Source: Dimorphilus gyrociliatus | Lineage: Eukaryota; Annelida; Polychaeta; Dinophilidae | Length of the DNA stretch: 64,000 bases | Direction: 5' to 3' | Assembly: GCA_904063045.1 (NCBI GenBank) | Contig: CAJFCJ010000031.1 | Location: 248,001-312,000, forward strand | Part shown: positions 48,718 to 58,183 of the stretch, piece by piece | How positions within the stretch are numbered: position 1 is the stretch's first letter | Layout of the letters: the number at the start of each line of letters is the position of its first letter | Program-made: the position numbers and the translations under genes | The notes under the pieces: generated by a model | The model's database searches: none | What the model was told of the DNA's origin: nothing | What the model saw: the letters and a program-made list of their open reading frames with translations, nothing else

Positions 48718-49798
48718 ATGCAATCTGTGTTCGGATATGGCCGTGTGTTGGCTAGAGTCTTAACGACAGGTGTACATAATGAGATCCAACACATAGCTAA
48801 TGCTCCTTCGCCGTTTTCGAAAAAGAGCAGAGATCTGCATTTAATAACAGCCGCGTCTGGCATATCGAAATGTAACAGTGCTCTATCCTTTAATACAAAG
48901 AGGTCCTGTGGGGACGATGCTTGTTTTTTAGCTAGTCATCAACTGGGAGACGTCATAGGTTAAATTTCATTTTATCGCTCATTCAAAATAATTACGCAGT
49001 TGAAATTTTCAGGAATAGCTGATGGTGTTGGTGGTTGGCGTTCATACGGTGTGGATCCATCACTCTTTGCTGTCTCTCTAATGGAAGCCTGTGAGCGATT
49101 AGTGACGGAAGGCTCCTTTCAACCCACCCTTCCAATCCGTCTCCTTGAAGCTGCCTACGAAGAAGTGATAGAAAATAAAACACCGCTAATCGGCAGTTGT
49201 ACAGCGTGTGTGGTCTGTTTAGAACGAAATAAGAACCGTGTCCATACGGCAAACTTAGGGGATTCTGGTTACGTTGTTGTGCGACACGGGGAAGTTGTCG
49301 AAAGATCTGAAGATCAGCAACATTATTTTAATACACCTTTCCAACTATCAGTAGCCCCTCCTAATCTACGTCACTTGACACTTTCGGATTCTCCCGCTTC
49401 CGCTCGAACCTCAGTATTCGATGTACACGATGGCGACGTTATACTCGTTGCTTCAGATGGTCTTTTCGATAATCTTACAGACGAAATGATACTGCATCAC
49501 GTTAGACGGATGACAACAAAAACTTATGAAAATGACTTGAGAAATACGGCCGTATCCCTCGTAGAACATGCCCATACTTTGGCCTCCGATCCCGATTACT
49601 TATCTCCCTTTTGTCAAAGTGCCGCTAAAAGCGGATTAAATCTAAAAGGTATTTAAATATATTACGTTAATATTATTATACCTATACTAATGGTATCTAT
49701 ATATCCGATTGATTACTCTCTATTTAGGTGGAAAACCAGACGATATAACCGTTCTCTTATCAAGAGTTTCCGCAAGGTTACCAGAAACCGCTTTATAG
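48718..49798 (+). CDS. PPTC7: PPTC7-type mitochondrial PP2C phosphatase
   Basis: Three exons (48718-48958, 49013-49648, 49728-49798) give 315 residues; human PPTC7 is 304. The N-terminus is basic and lacks acids early ('SVFGYGRVLARVLTTGV'), consistent with a mitochondrial leader. PP2C metal-binding motifs are present: 'GDDACF', 'IADGVGGWRSYGVDPS', 'HTANLGDSG', 'ILVASDGLFDN', and the terminal 'GGKPDDITVLLSRV'. PPTC7 dephosphorylates mitochondrial proteins, including the coenzyme Q factor COQ7, and limits BNIP3/NIX mitophagy in mammals. Strong orthology; no anomalies. Confidence 0.95.
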
Positions 49799-50082
49799 TG
49801 ATGCAATTTTTGAGACTGAGAATAGGAAATTATTTTTTCGTGCGTAGAAACTGTTGCATAATGAACAAATTTAATGTCTTATATCAATCTATGTTATATA
49901 GTCTGTACATTGTTTGAATTTTTTTTTAAGCAAATGGTTTATGAACATTTATTATTAATGGAAGTGCTAACTTCTTATTATTTCTATATAAAATTGAGCA
50001 TTTTCTTGAGTTCAATAAAACACTCAATAAGATGTATTAAAGTATTGAGAGTATATTTTTACCACTTGTCGGACTTTCCAAC

Positions 50083-50599
50083 ATGGCGTTCACATCTTCT
50101 CTTTTGCCCTTGATCCTTATAGTGGTAGTTTCATCGCTACCAATTAGGAATAGTCAAAAGTCTATGTTTGACGAAGTTAAGGCTAAAGTGAAGGAAGAGA
50201 TGGCCAAGAGGAATGAAACTGTGGACGATCTCATCAGAAAGCTGTGTAAGAAACGAAATATGAAAAATTGCACTGGAGTAGACGATGGTAGCAATTCCGT
50301 TAGGATCAAAGCAACATTACGCCCTGGAAAATGTATAAAAATATGCGAAGATCTACCGAATATGTTAAAAAAAGCTTGCGAACAATCGCACGATAGACCA
50401 GTTTGCGGAAAAGTTGATGAAGTATTCGAAAACCTTGGTAACCGTCGAACAAAACATTATTAAATTTTTTAATTATTGATTTAAAACTCTTTTCTTTTTC
50501 CGAATAGAAGATATCGGCCCAGAAAAGGTTGCTGATGCTGTCTCCGAAGCGTGCTGCGAATACAAGTGCTCCCTTGCACATCTTGCCTTCTTTTGCTGA
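50083..50599 (+). CDS. Secreted insulin-superfamily-like precursor (candidate)
   Basis: Exon 1 (50083-50437) starts with a hydrophobic signal peptide (about residues 1-20), followed by a charged region and cysteines at 55, 63, 84, 88, 99 and 108. Reading on without splicing gives a stop at 50463. Splicing the 70-bp GTAACC...CGAATAG intron (50438-50507) joins in phase to exon 2 (50508-50599), total 148 residues. Exon 2 ends 'ACCEYKCSLAHLAFFC' then stop: CC-x3-C-x8-C, with Ser after the third Cys and Leu four residues later, fitting the insulin A-chain signature (human 'CCTSICSLYQLENYC'). A B-chain is less clear: C88-x10-C99 is one residue shorter than usual and lacks Gly. Few dibasic sites. 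Could be a divergent insulin/relaxin-like hormone; another cysteine-rich peptide is possible. Confidence 0.6.
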
Positions 50600-50803
50600 T
50601 TGAACTGCAAAACTTTCTCTGCAAAATGCCAAAATGAAAATTGATATACGTCATTGTTTTTGATTGTATCATTTTTTCCTAATTATTTATTGTTCTATCG
50701 AAATGATTTACAAATGGTCTGCTTGTGTTTATTATTCTCTTACCGACTGTAAAATATACATAACTATTAAATACAGATATGCTGTATATTCCTATCAATA
50801 TAA

Positions 50804-50867
<64 letters not shown>

Positions 50868-51337
50868 TATATATATATGTACATATGCGTATATTGGCAT
50901 ATAATATTTATATTTATATACTGTATATGCAGAAATAGTCATAATAAAGCTACATTTTTCTAAGTATTAATCTAATTTGGCCAATCGAGAAAAGTAACGT
51001 ATCAGTAGATTTTTTCAACAGACACATTAAATGGACAACGACTTATTTTTCTAAAAGATTATCTTCGCATTTTCGAAAGTTTGCCACACAGCAAAATGCT
51101 CTTCTCATCTCTTTTACCAGTTTACATTTTGCAGAGTATGCCCTGAACCAAATTTGGCCGTCCTTTGACGGATGAAAAAAGGATCTCAATTTTCTATAAC
51201 ACTATCTTTTTTGGAAGTGTAACAAGCACAGCAAATATCATATGGGCATAATCGGCCTAAAATATATGATAATCTTTACAAAATTGATTTTATAGGTGAA
51301 TAATATTCCCTACTGGAATATCGTTCAGATAACTTCA
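50600..51337. other. Intergenic region with microsatellite and ARM-TIR 5' leader
   Basis: Contains a long TA microsatellite and then the 5' region of the ARM-TIR-SAM gene. A good splice acceptor (TTTTATAG at 51288-51295) lies 42 bp before its ATG, so a 5' untranslated exon or trans-spliced leader is possible. Confidence 0.4.
50808..50878. repeat. (TA)n microsatellite, 71 bp
   Basis: About 35 TA units with one phase slip; the longest simple repeat in the window. Confidence 0.95.
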
Positions 51338-53233
51338 ATGAATGCTCGATCTCTTGCTAAAAGGGAATTTGCAAGAGAGGAAAGTTCAAGTTCATCTGCA
51401 ACCGAAGATGAAGACGATGGAGATGTGTTGGGATTTAATAAGACTGTGGAGAGTTTACGTCAAAGTATTGAATATCTTTTAAAGGAAGATGACATGTTTT
51501 CAAGAGGATATTATCGAACATTAAAAAATGTGCAATCTCACACCAGATACCGACCAGGAGTAGTCATCGGCCAAGAACTAGTCAAAAAGCTCGTGACCTT
51601 CAAGATCGGTAATGTCCTAGTTAGAATACTGAGGAGCACTGAAAGTATTAATATCTTGGAGGAGGAAAATGCAATCGCTTTCAAAATTGTACGGGAGATT
51701 CTCTCGTGTATATGGAATTGTACGCATAAATCTCGACAAATGTGCGAGGATCTAATCGGCTCAACGGTGACTTTAACCTTATGCGAAAAGCTGAATGTTT
51801 TGATAAAAAATTTCACAGTTTGCCTCGTTCGGGAGAGCTCTACTCAGAATGTTGAAGATAGAACTCAAAAAGTGTATAAAACGCAATACCTTTGCAAAGC
51901 GTACCTCAGTATCCTCCATAACGTTGCAAGGCAATGTGCGGACATAGGAAGTTTTATCAAGATTGATTGTCTACGAAAGTTATCCACGTTGGACCTTCAT
52001 AAATTGATTAAAGCAAAAGTCTGCATATTGCTAGCGTACGTAACCACTGGTAACGATTGTAATTATTTAATAATTTCTTCGGACGTTATAGAATTTTTAT
52101 TGCAAATATTGGAGAGAGCTATTAAGATGGAGAACTTTTTCGATCAAGATACCCATTTCGAAGCCTACGAGATTGTAGCTGCTATCAACCGTTTAGCTAT
52201 AAATGATGTCAACAAAGAATTACTTGGAGAAAGTGGAGCTATCGAACTCTATTTGGCCATGCTAAGTGATGGTGGAGCTGAGAATCAACGAGTCGCCGCT
52301 GCCGGTTTATGGATTTTGGCTTTTAATAGACAAAATCGTGTCCGCATGAGATCAAATGATTTATGTGTGAAAATGTTAAGAAAATTGGCTGTTTCTGGCT
52401 GCGACGAAGGGATTCGAAGATCCGCCCGGGCCGCTGAGTTCGTCTTGCGTTTTGAGGCTCCTGAACCTATTCGTACTTTTAGTGAAAATGCTCCGCACGT
52501 TATGTTAAGTTATAATCATTCTACTCAACCAACTATGTTAAAACTATATAAGTTCTTGCAAAAGAAGGGCTTTAATGTTTGGATGGACGTGGATCACATG
52601 CGTGGATCGACATTGGACGCTATGGCTCTTGCCGTAGAAAGATCAGCAGTAATCATTATTGGCGTATGTAAACGATATCAAGATAGCGCTAGTTGTAGAA
52701 CTGAGGGCGATTATGCCTATCAACTTCGCAAAGCGATAATTCCAGTTAATCTCGAAAAGGGCTTTGTCCCTACTGGCTGGCTTGGATGCCTTTTGGGTAC
52801 GAAATTGGCTTACGACTTATGGGACGAAACTCGTCTCGAAGAACAAATGAACCGTGTTGTGTTCGATTTAGGGGAAAGAGGACGTTTGCCACCCCTCGAA
52901 CAAGCACCACCTGTCCGTATATCTACTATGCGTGAACCAAATCCGAATTCTACCGGATCTGCTATTGTTGCCGCCCATTTGGGTGTGCCTCGTGATGATT
53001 GTACTCGGGTAGCCGAGGAATGGACGACAGAGCAGACTAGAGCTTGGCTCGAACGTAATAATATTCCGGCTACTGGATTTTTGGAAAGTTTGGATGGTAA
53101 ATTATTGGTACAGCTTCGAAAAATGTATCAGGCTGCCCCTGAATGCTTTTATCGAGCTTTAAAAAGCGACCTAGACTACGATGTTGTGGCCGCTCTAAGA
53201 TTGGCAAACATGTTGGATAGCATAAATCTATAA
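51338..53233 (+). CDS. ARM-TIR-SAM protein, SARM1-related, intronless
   Basis: 631 residues in one exon from the ATG at 51338; the frame is open 42 bp further, to a splice acceptor. The N-terminal 370 residues are helical armadillo-type repeats ('RVAAAGLWILAFNRQNRVRM'). A TIR domain spans about 385-517 ('PHVMLSYNHST', 'GFNVWMDVDHMRGSTLDAM', 'SCRTEGDYAYQLRKAIIPV', 'GWLGCLLGTKLAYDLWD'). Glu456 in the 'CRTEGDYAY' motif aligns with the catalytic Glu of NAD-cleaving TIR enzymes. A SAM-like domain closes the protein (about 560-626, 'WTTEQTRAWLERNNIPATGF'). SARM1 itself is ARM-SAM-SAM-TIR, so the order differs. Likely NADase or innate-immune/degeneration signalling; activity is inferred. Confidence 0.85.
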   Translation: MNARSLAKREFAREESSSSSATEDEDDGDVLGFNKTVESLRQSIEYLLKEDDMFSRGYYRTLKNVQSHTRYRPGVVIGQELVKKLVTFKIGNVLVRILRSTESINILEEENAIAFKIVREILSCIWNCTHKSRQMCEDLIGSTVTLTLCEKLNVLIKNFTVCLVRESSTQNVEDRTQKVYKTQYLCKAYLSILHNVARQCADIGSFIKIDCLRKLSTLDLHKLIKAKVCILLAYVTTGNDCNYLIISSDVIEFLLQILERAIKMENFFDQDTHFEAYEIVAAINRLAINDVNKELLGESGAIELYLAMLSDGGAENQRVAAAGLWILAFNRQNRVRMRSNDLCVKMLRKLAVSGCDEGIRRSARAAEFVLRFEAPEPIRTFSENAPHVMLSYNHSTQPTMLKLYKFLQKKGFNVWMDVDHMRGSTLDAMALAVERSAVIIIGVCKRYQDSASCRTEGDYAYQLRKAIIPVNLEKGFVPTGWLGCLLGTKLAYDLWDETRLEEQMNRVVFDLGERGRLPPLEQAPPVRISTMREPNPNSTGSAIVAAHLGVPRDDCTRVAEEWTTEQTRAWLERNNIPATGFLESLDGKLLVQLRKMYQAAPECFYRALKSDLDYDVVAALRLANMLDSINL

Positions 53234-53932
53234 GGTGTATTATTATTTTTTGTATTTGAATGTAAGTTAATTATAAAGTTAATGCTCAACCGTTCATTTG
53301 GAAGTTGTATTTCCTTTCTTTATGACTGGCGAGTTAAGAATTGCATATTTTTTGTGACTTACTTGTTTAAGGTAATCGTTACTGCTTTATGAAGCTTGTT
53401 TACTGATCTGTACTTTGTAAGTTTTGTAAAACAGAGAAAGCGATTAAAAAAAATGAAAATAATAAACTGAGATTTATCTCTGTAAGAAACGTAATTTGAA
53501 TTTTCTTTATTGTTCTTTTGAGTAGGCTAAAGTTTGAAGGAAAATACACATACGCAGATTGGCTATGCGGATTTTTTACTCAGTCAGACGCCGAGTTGTT
53601 TTTTACGCAGAACAAATTTTTTTAAATAAGTTTAATTTGGCCTTAACAGCACCCTCTTCTCTCTCTCTCTCTCTCTCTCGCTCTCTCTCCCGCTCTCTTT
53701 CTACCCACTCACTTAAAGTTGACCGACTCAACTTAAACAAACAACTGTATTGTGAACAATAGGAAGATTTCGTCTTCTTCTCTTTGTAGATATATGCAGG
53801 GGGTATAGAGGTAGAGGCGGAGAAAGAGTCTCGATTTAAGTTGTCTAATTAAGGCCTATTTGTATTATTACAATTACTTTTGATGATAATTAAAGCATTT
53901 TGGAGAGAACTTTTCAAACTGGAATAAGAATA
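53234..53932. other. Intergenic region before innexin 1
   Basis: 3' flank of the TIR gene (AATAAA near 53460) and innexin leader. A CT microsatellite is at 53655-53698 and a pyrimidine-rich splice-acceptor-like site at about 53776-53790. No gene. Confidence 0.5.
53655..53698. repeat. (CT)n microsatellite
   Basis: About 20 CT units with a few G interruptions, upstream of the first innexin. Confidence 0.9.
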
Positions 53933-55138
53933 ATGGATAAAGTCTTAGAAGTTGTTGAAGGTTTTCATCCAGACCTAAAGGATGACGATAGCGTCGATAG
54001 GTTGAATAGCCGATGGACTGTTATTATTCTTATGATATTTTGCGTTGTTGTAGCTGGTGAAACTTACGTTGGAACGCCCATCAAATGCTGGGCTCCTCAA
54101 CACTTTACCGACTCTCATGAGAAGTATATGAATAACTTTTGCTGGGTGAAAAACACCTATTATTATCCAATGCAAACTGACTTACCGTTGATAAGCGAAG
54201 GTGATGAGGGGAAACATTTTATACCATACTATCAATGGATACCGTTTATATTGTTAATTCAAGCTGTACTTTTCTATTTCCCGTCGGTTATATGGCGATC
54301 GTTTAATCAATCGGCTGGAATCGATGCTGATAACATTCTAAAAGCGGCTTTCGATCTTGAAAAGGTTATTGAACAGGATATTAGGGAAAATAGCCTCGGA
54401 GTTATAGTTCAACTCATGCATCGCTATTTAATAAGTCGGAGTAAGAATCGCAAAGTATTCTTTATATGCTCCCGACGTTATGGTTGTTATTTACTAGTGC
54501 TGTACCTTTTTTCAAAGCTTCTCTATTTAACAAACGTTACTATACAATTCCTATCATTGTCCTACATCCTTGGTACCAGCTATGGAATTTACGGAATTCG
54601 GGCAATATACGAATTCAGATCATTAACAACACCGTCAAATCCCACTTTTCCTAGGGTAACAATGTGCGACTTTAGGACTAGACGATTAGGTAATGTTCAC
54701 CGTTATACAGTTCAGTGTTGTCTTCCTATAAACATGTATAATGAAAAAGTCTACGTTTTCCTTTGGTTTTGGTTCCTTTTCGTTGCCTTATTAACGACTT
54801 TGAATCTTTTACTATGGATTGTTAGAAGTTTGTGGTACGGGGGTAAAGTAAATTACATATTTAATCATCTATCGAAGGACGACAGAGAAAGTCTAGAAAA
54901 TACTGGCAATAGTAAAAGATTACAGAAATTCGTTACTCGCTATTTAAGAAGCGACGGAGTGTTTCTTATTCGATTGATAAATCACAATATGAGTAAAAGA
55001 ACAACCGATGAGATAACTTCAATGCTATTTAATTTATGGACTCAAGAATTTAATGATACTATTATCAATGGCAATTCAATGTTTGGAGAAGATCAACCTG
55101 ATAATCAATTATTCGACGATGAACCCGTTAACTTGTAA
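53933..55138 (+). CDS. Innexin (gap-junction channel subunit), copy 1
   Basis: 401 residues, single exon. I start at the ATG at 53933 ('MDKVLEVVEGFHPDLKDDD'), which aligns with the start of copy 2. Innexin layout: short N-terminus, TM1 ('WTVIILMIFCVVVAGETYV'), first extracellular loop with 'IKCWAPQHF' and 'NNFCWVKNTYY', the family signature 'YYQWIPFILLIQAVLF' opening TM2, a cytoplasmic loop, TM3, a second loop with two cysteines ('MCDF...VQCCLP'), and TM4 ('VFLWFWFLFVALLTTLNLLL'). Innexins form gap junctions and hemichannels in protostomes. Lies 1.4 kb before a paralogue on the same strand. Confidence 0.95.
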   Translation: MDKVLEVVEGFHPDLKDDDSVDRLNSRWTVIILMIFCVVVAGETYVGTPIKCWAPQHFTDSHEKYMNNFCWVKNTYYYPMQTDLPLISEGDEGKHFIPYYQWIPFILLIQAVLFYFPSVIWRSFNQSAGIDADNILKAAFDLEKVIEQDIRENSLGVIVQLMHRYLISRSKNRKVFFICSRRYGCYLLVLYLFSKLLYLTNVTIQFLSLSYILGTSYGIYGIRAIYEFRSLTTPSNPTFPRVTMCDFRTRRLGNVHRYTVQCCLPINMYNEKVYVFLWFWFLFVALLTTLNLLLWIVRSLWYGGKVNYIFNHLSKDDRESLENTGNSKRLQKFVTRYLRSDGVFLIRLINHNMSKRTTDEITSMLFNLWTQEFNDTIINGNSMFGEDQPDNQLFDDEPVNL

Positions 55139-56570
55139 ATAACAATTGCTGTTTAAATAATAAGAAGTACGTACCAGATACGAAGACTATAGAACATTTT
55201 AATATTTATAAATAGAACAAAAAGGAAAAAAAAAGAGAACGAGCTTAAAATACAATGATGAAACTATTTTTCTCTCAGATTTTAATTTAATTAGTAGACA
55301 CTTGAAGAAGTTTTTTCTGCAAGTGAAATTTAAGAACTTCCCAAAGACAAAAGGTTTAAGAGTGTATCGTCTATATTTATCTTTAAAATTATAACAAAAG
55401 ACAGAATGAAAAATTAAGAAATGAAAGAGGATAAAGTTGAGGATAGTATAAGAAAACGAGGAGGGAGGGGAAGAGGGAGGGTGAGAGTTAACTTATCTCT
55501 GCTGCACATATCTTGTAGGCGGCCTTCTTTATTTAAATATTAGTTTTAAATAAAAACTAACTTCCTATTGGAATATATATTTAGTAAGTGGGCGAGAGAG
55601 AAGAGAGAAAATGATATTACTATTGGCTAAAAGAAGAATAGATAGTCGTATATAGAGAGATAGTAAATGCGTATACTCTCAACTCTCGCTCACTCGAAGC
55701 GCATAATTTTATACATATTGTTCTGGAATCTTTTTTCGACCCTTATTTGGGTTGCACTTTTTGGTGCCTGTCGTCTGCTAACCCAAATTTTGAACTTCCC
55801 TTGCACTTTCTTTGTTCAGAACCCAAAAAAAAACTTTATCATACGAACAGCGCTGCGTAATATCTACTCTGGCCGTTTCATCATTTGACATTCAAGCGCC
55901 GACCTCTGCGATAGGTAAGTCTAAAACAAAAAAAAAAGTCTAATCGAACTTTTCTCTCCGCACTCTATTCTTAACGATCTTTATTTTCGGCACTACTCTT
56001 AGGCTCGTAGTAAAATCTATTATTCAGGTATTATAAAACGCCCTTATTTAACTGCTAAATCAAAAGCAAATTCCTTCTATTGGATAAAGTTCTACGATTA
56101 TTCATCGAACAGGTAAAACATTCTATAGGAAGAAATCGTGGTATAAGGAATGGAAGAGCATGTGTATTTTTTATTGAACTAATGGCGTCCGTGCAATTCT
56201 GATTTTAGTAATATTATTAATATAAACATATATATATATATATAAATTATATATCATTTATAGCTAAGTGCGATATAGAATGTTTTATTATCGACAATTT
56301 TTTTATAAACTTAAACTGATAAATAGAGAATGTTCGATTTAAATAAAATGTAAATAGTAATAATAATTCACTAGATATTGACAAGTGCACGTATCTCTAA
56401 AACTATTAGATAAGAACGCTGGCCTTTTTTTCTCTTTGCGCACGTGTTTATTTACATTAAAAAAAAATTTAAATGAACTTTGCATAAACTCTAAAGTCAA
56501 CGTTTCTTTCTTTTTTTAATATTATTTTAAATATTCTCATTGACAGTCTCGTTCAGCAAGGTCTAGGACT
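55139..56570. other. Region between innexins, with a probable 5' UTR intron of copy 2
   Basis: No accepted coding gene. A strong donor (GATAG|GTAAGT at 55915) and an acceptor (TTGACAG ending 56546, 24 bp before the innexin ATG) suggest a leader intron of about 630 bp. A 73-codon frame at 55667-55888 just before that donor is probably leader sequence. Confidence 0.4.
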
Positions 56571-57785
56571 ATGGATAAGATTGTTAAAGTTGTTAAAGGA
56601 GCCTCTAAGGGTGATAATGTGAAAAGAGATGACGATTGGGCTGATCGTTTAAGCTCTAGATATACTGTAGCGATAATTGTAGCATTTGCAATTATCGTAT
56701 CAGGCCAACAGTATTTTATTGGGAAACCCCTTAACTGTTGGGAGCCGAAACATTTCACCGGAAGTCATAAGAAGTATATGAATTCTTATTGCTGGGTTAA
56801 AAATACTTATTATCTTCCATTTGATGATTATATACCGAGAGAGCATGAAAATGAAAAAAGAAGAGTATTACCCTATTATCAATGGATACCTTTTATATTG
56901 CTAGGACAGGCTTTGTTCTTCTATATACCATCCTTCGTTTGGCATGGATTAAACGATCGTGCCGGAGTGGATTCGGATGATATTCTCAAAACTGCTCACA
57001 AAATTGCAGATATGAAAGAAAAGAAGAAACGAGAGGAGACCTTAACGTTCTTGTCTAAACAGATACATCGCTTCCTGACAGCTACAAGTGCCAGGAAAGG
57101 AGAAAATAATTCGACCTTGAACAAAATCAAATCTGCTGTGTGTTCCAGACGTTTTTCAGGCTATCTCTTAATGATATTCCTCTTTTCGAAAGTTTTATAC
57201 GCCGCAAATGTAATTATTCAATTACTCGTTTTAAATAAAATATTAGGAACGAAGTATGGAGCGTTTGGAATCGATTTCCTTAAAGGAAAAGAGCATGCAG
57301 ACCATTGGATGAGCTCAGCCAGTCATACCTTTCCTACGGTTACTATGTGCGACTTTTTCGTCAGGCGTTTGGGAAACGTCCATCGCTATTCTGTTCAATG
57401 CGTACTCCCTATTAATATGTATAATGAGAAAATCTATGTCTTTTTATGGTTCTGGTTTATGATGGTTGCTGTTATAACCGTGTTGAACTTTTTAACCTGG
57501 CTGATAAGATCTATCTTACCGAGTGATAAGTTACGCTACATTAAAAATCACTTGGCAACAGCCAGATTTCAAGGAGAGCTCGCCGATGAAAAGATTAAAT
57601 ATTTTGTTACTAAATATCTGAGAAGCGACGGTATCTTTTTGATTCGTCTTATCGGTCATAATTGTAATTTTATAACGACAAACGATATTACTGCCGCACT
57701 ATGGAAAGAACATATACAGAATTTACCACCGGAAGAAAAAAGTAATGGACAAGATCAACTTATAAAGGATACAGAAGATGTTTAG
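56571..57785 (+). CDS. Innexin (gap-junction channel subunit), copy 2
   Basis: 404 residues in one exon, clearly related to copy 1 across the whole length: 'LNCWEPKHFTGSHKKYMN', 'SYCWVKNTYYLPF', 'YYQWIPFILLGQALFF', 'FPTVTMCDFFVRRLGNVHRY' and 'PINMYNEKIYVFLWFWF' have direct counterparts. Four transmembrane helices and the two-cysteine extracellular loops are intact. The cytoplasmic loop (Lys/Arg-rich, about residues 145-190) and the C-terminal tail differ most from copy 1. The same orientation and shared lack of introns argue for a local tandem duplication. The two could form heteromeric channels, but that is inference. Confidence 0.95.
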   Translation: MDKIVKVVKGASKGDNVKRDDDWADRLSSRYTVAIIVAFAIIVSGQQYFIGKPLNCWEPKHFTGSHKKYMNSYCWVKNTYYLPFDDYIPREHENEKRRVLPYYQWIPFILLGQALFFYIPSFVWHGLNDRAGVDSDDILKTAHKIADMKEKKKREETLTFLSKQIHRFLTATSARKGENNSTLNKIKSAVCSRRFSGYLLMIFLFSKVLYAANVIIQLLVLNKILGTKYGAFGIDFLKGKEHADHWMSSASHTFPTVTMCDFFVRRLGNVHRYSVQCVLPINMYNEKIYVFLWFWFMMVAVITVLNFLTWLIRSILPSDKLRYIKNHLATARFQGELADEKIKYFVTKYLRSDGIFLIRLIGHNCNFITTNDITAALWKEHIQNLPPEEKSNGQDQLIKDTEDV

Positions 57786-58183
57786 GATTAAGATTTGTTA
57801 GTTAAAAGTTATCTTTTTTTATTTTTACTAAAAATAATAAATAATTAATATACACATTTATATAAAAAAAAGAGAATATTAATATAAACATTTGTATGAA
57901 TGTTAAGATTGTGTAAGCTTATAAGTTTATCTGTATGCCTGAACTGCATATATGTATATATATATATAGAATTCTATATATAGATATAGATAAAAAAAAG
58001 TTGTTATTTTTAAAATTTTATACAATCGTATTCCAATATGATTTCCATTTATGACTAGAAATACATCGTTTTTTTTTGTAAAGACTTGCATAGCAAGACA
58101 CTTCCAAGAAAAAAATTTTTTTATTGCATTTTTTTTTTTTTTGCTGTATGAAATATACAAGCATGAAGCAAGCACGTTGGCGT
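57786..58183. other. Convergent 3' flanks, innexin 2 and KSR
   Basis: AT-rich, with a short TA run near 57950-57985 and poly-T tracts near 58068 and 58128. Nothing coding. Confidence 0.6.

Noticed and set aside
55667..55888. 73-codon frame with a hydrophobic stretch upstream of innexin 2
   Set aside because: Ends just before a consensus donor and is best explained as leader RNA; no helix pattern or family beyond chance.
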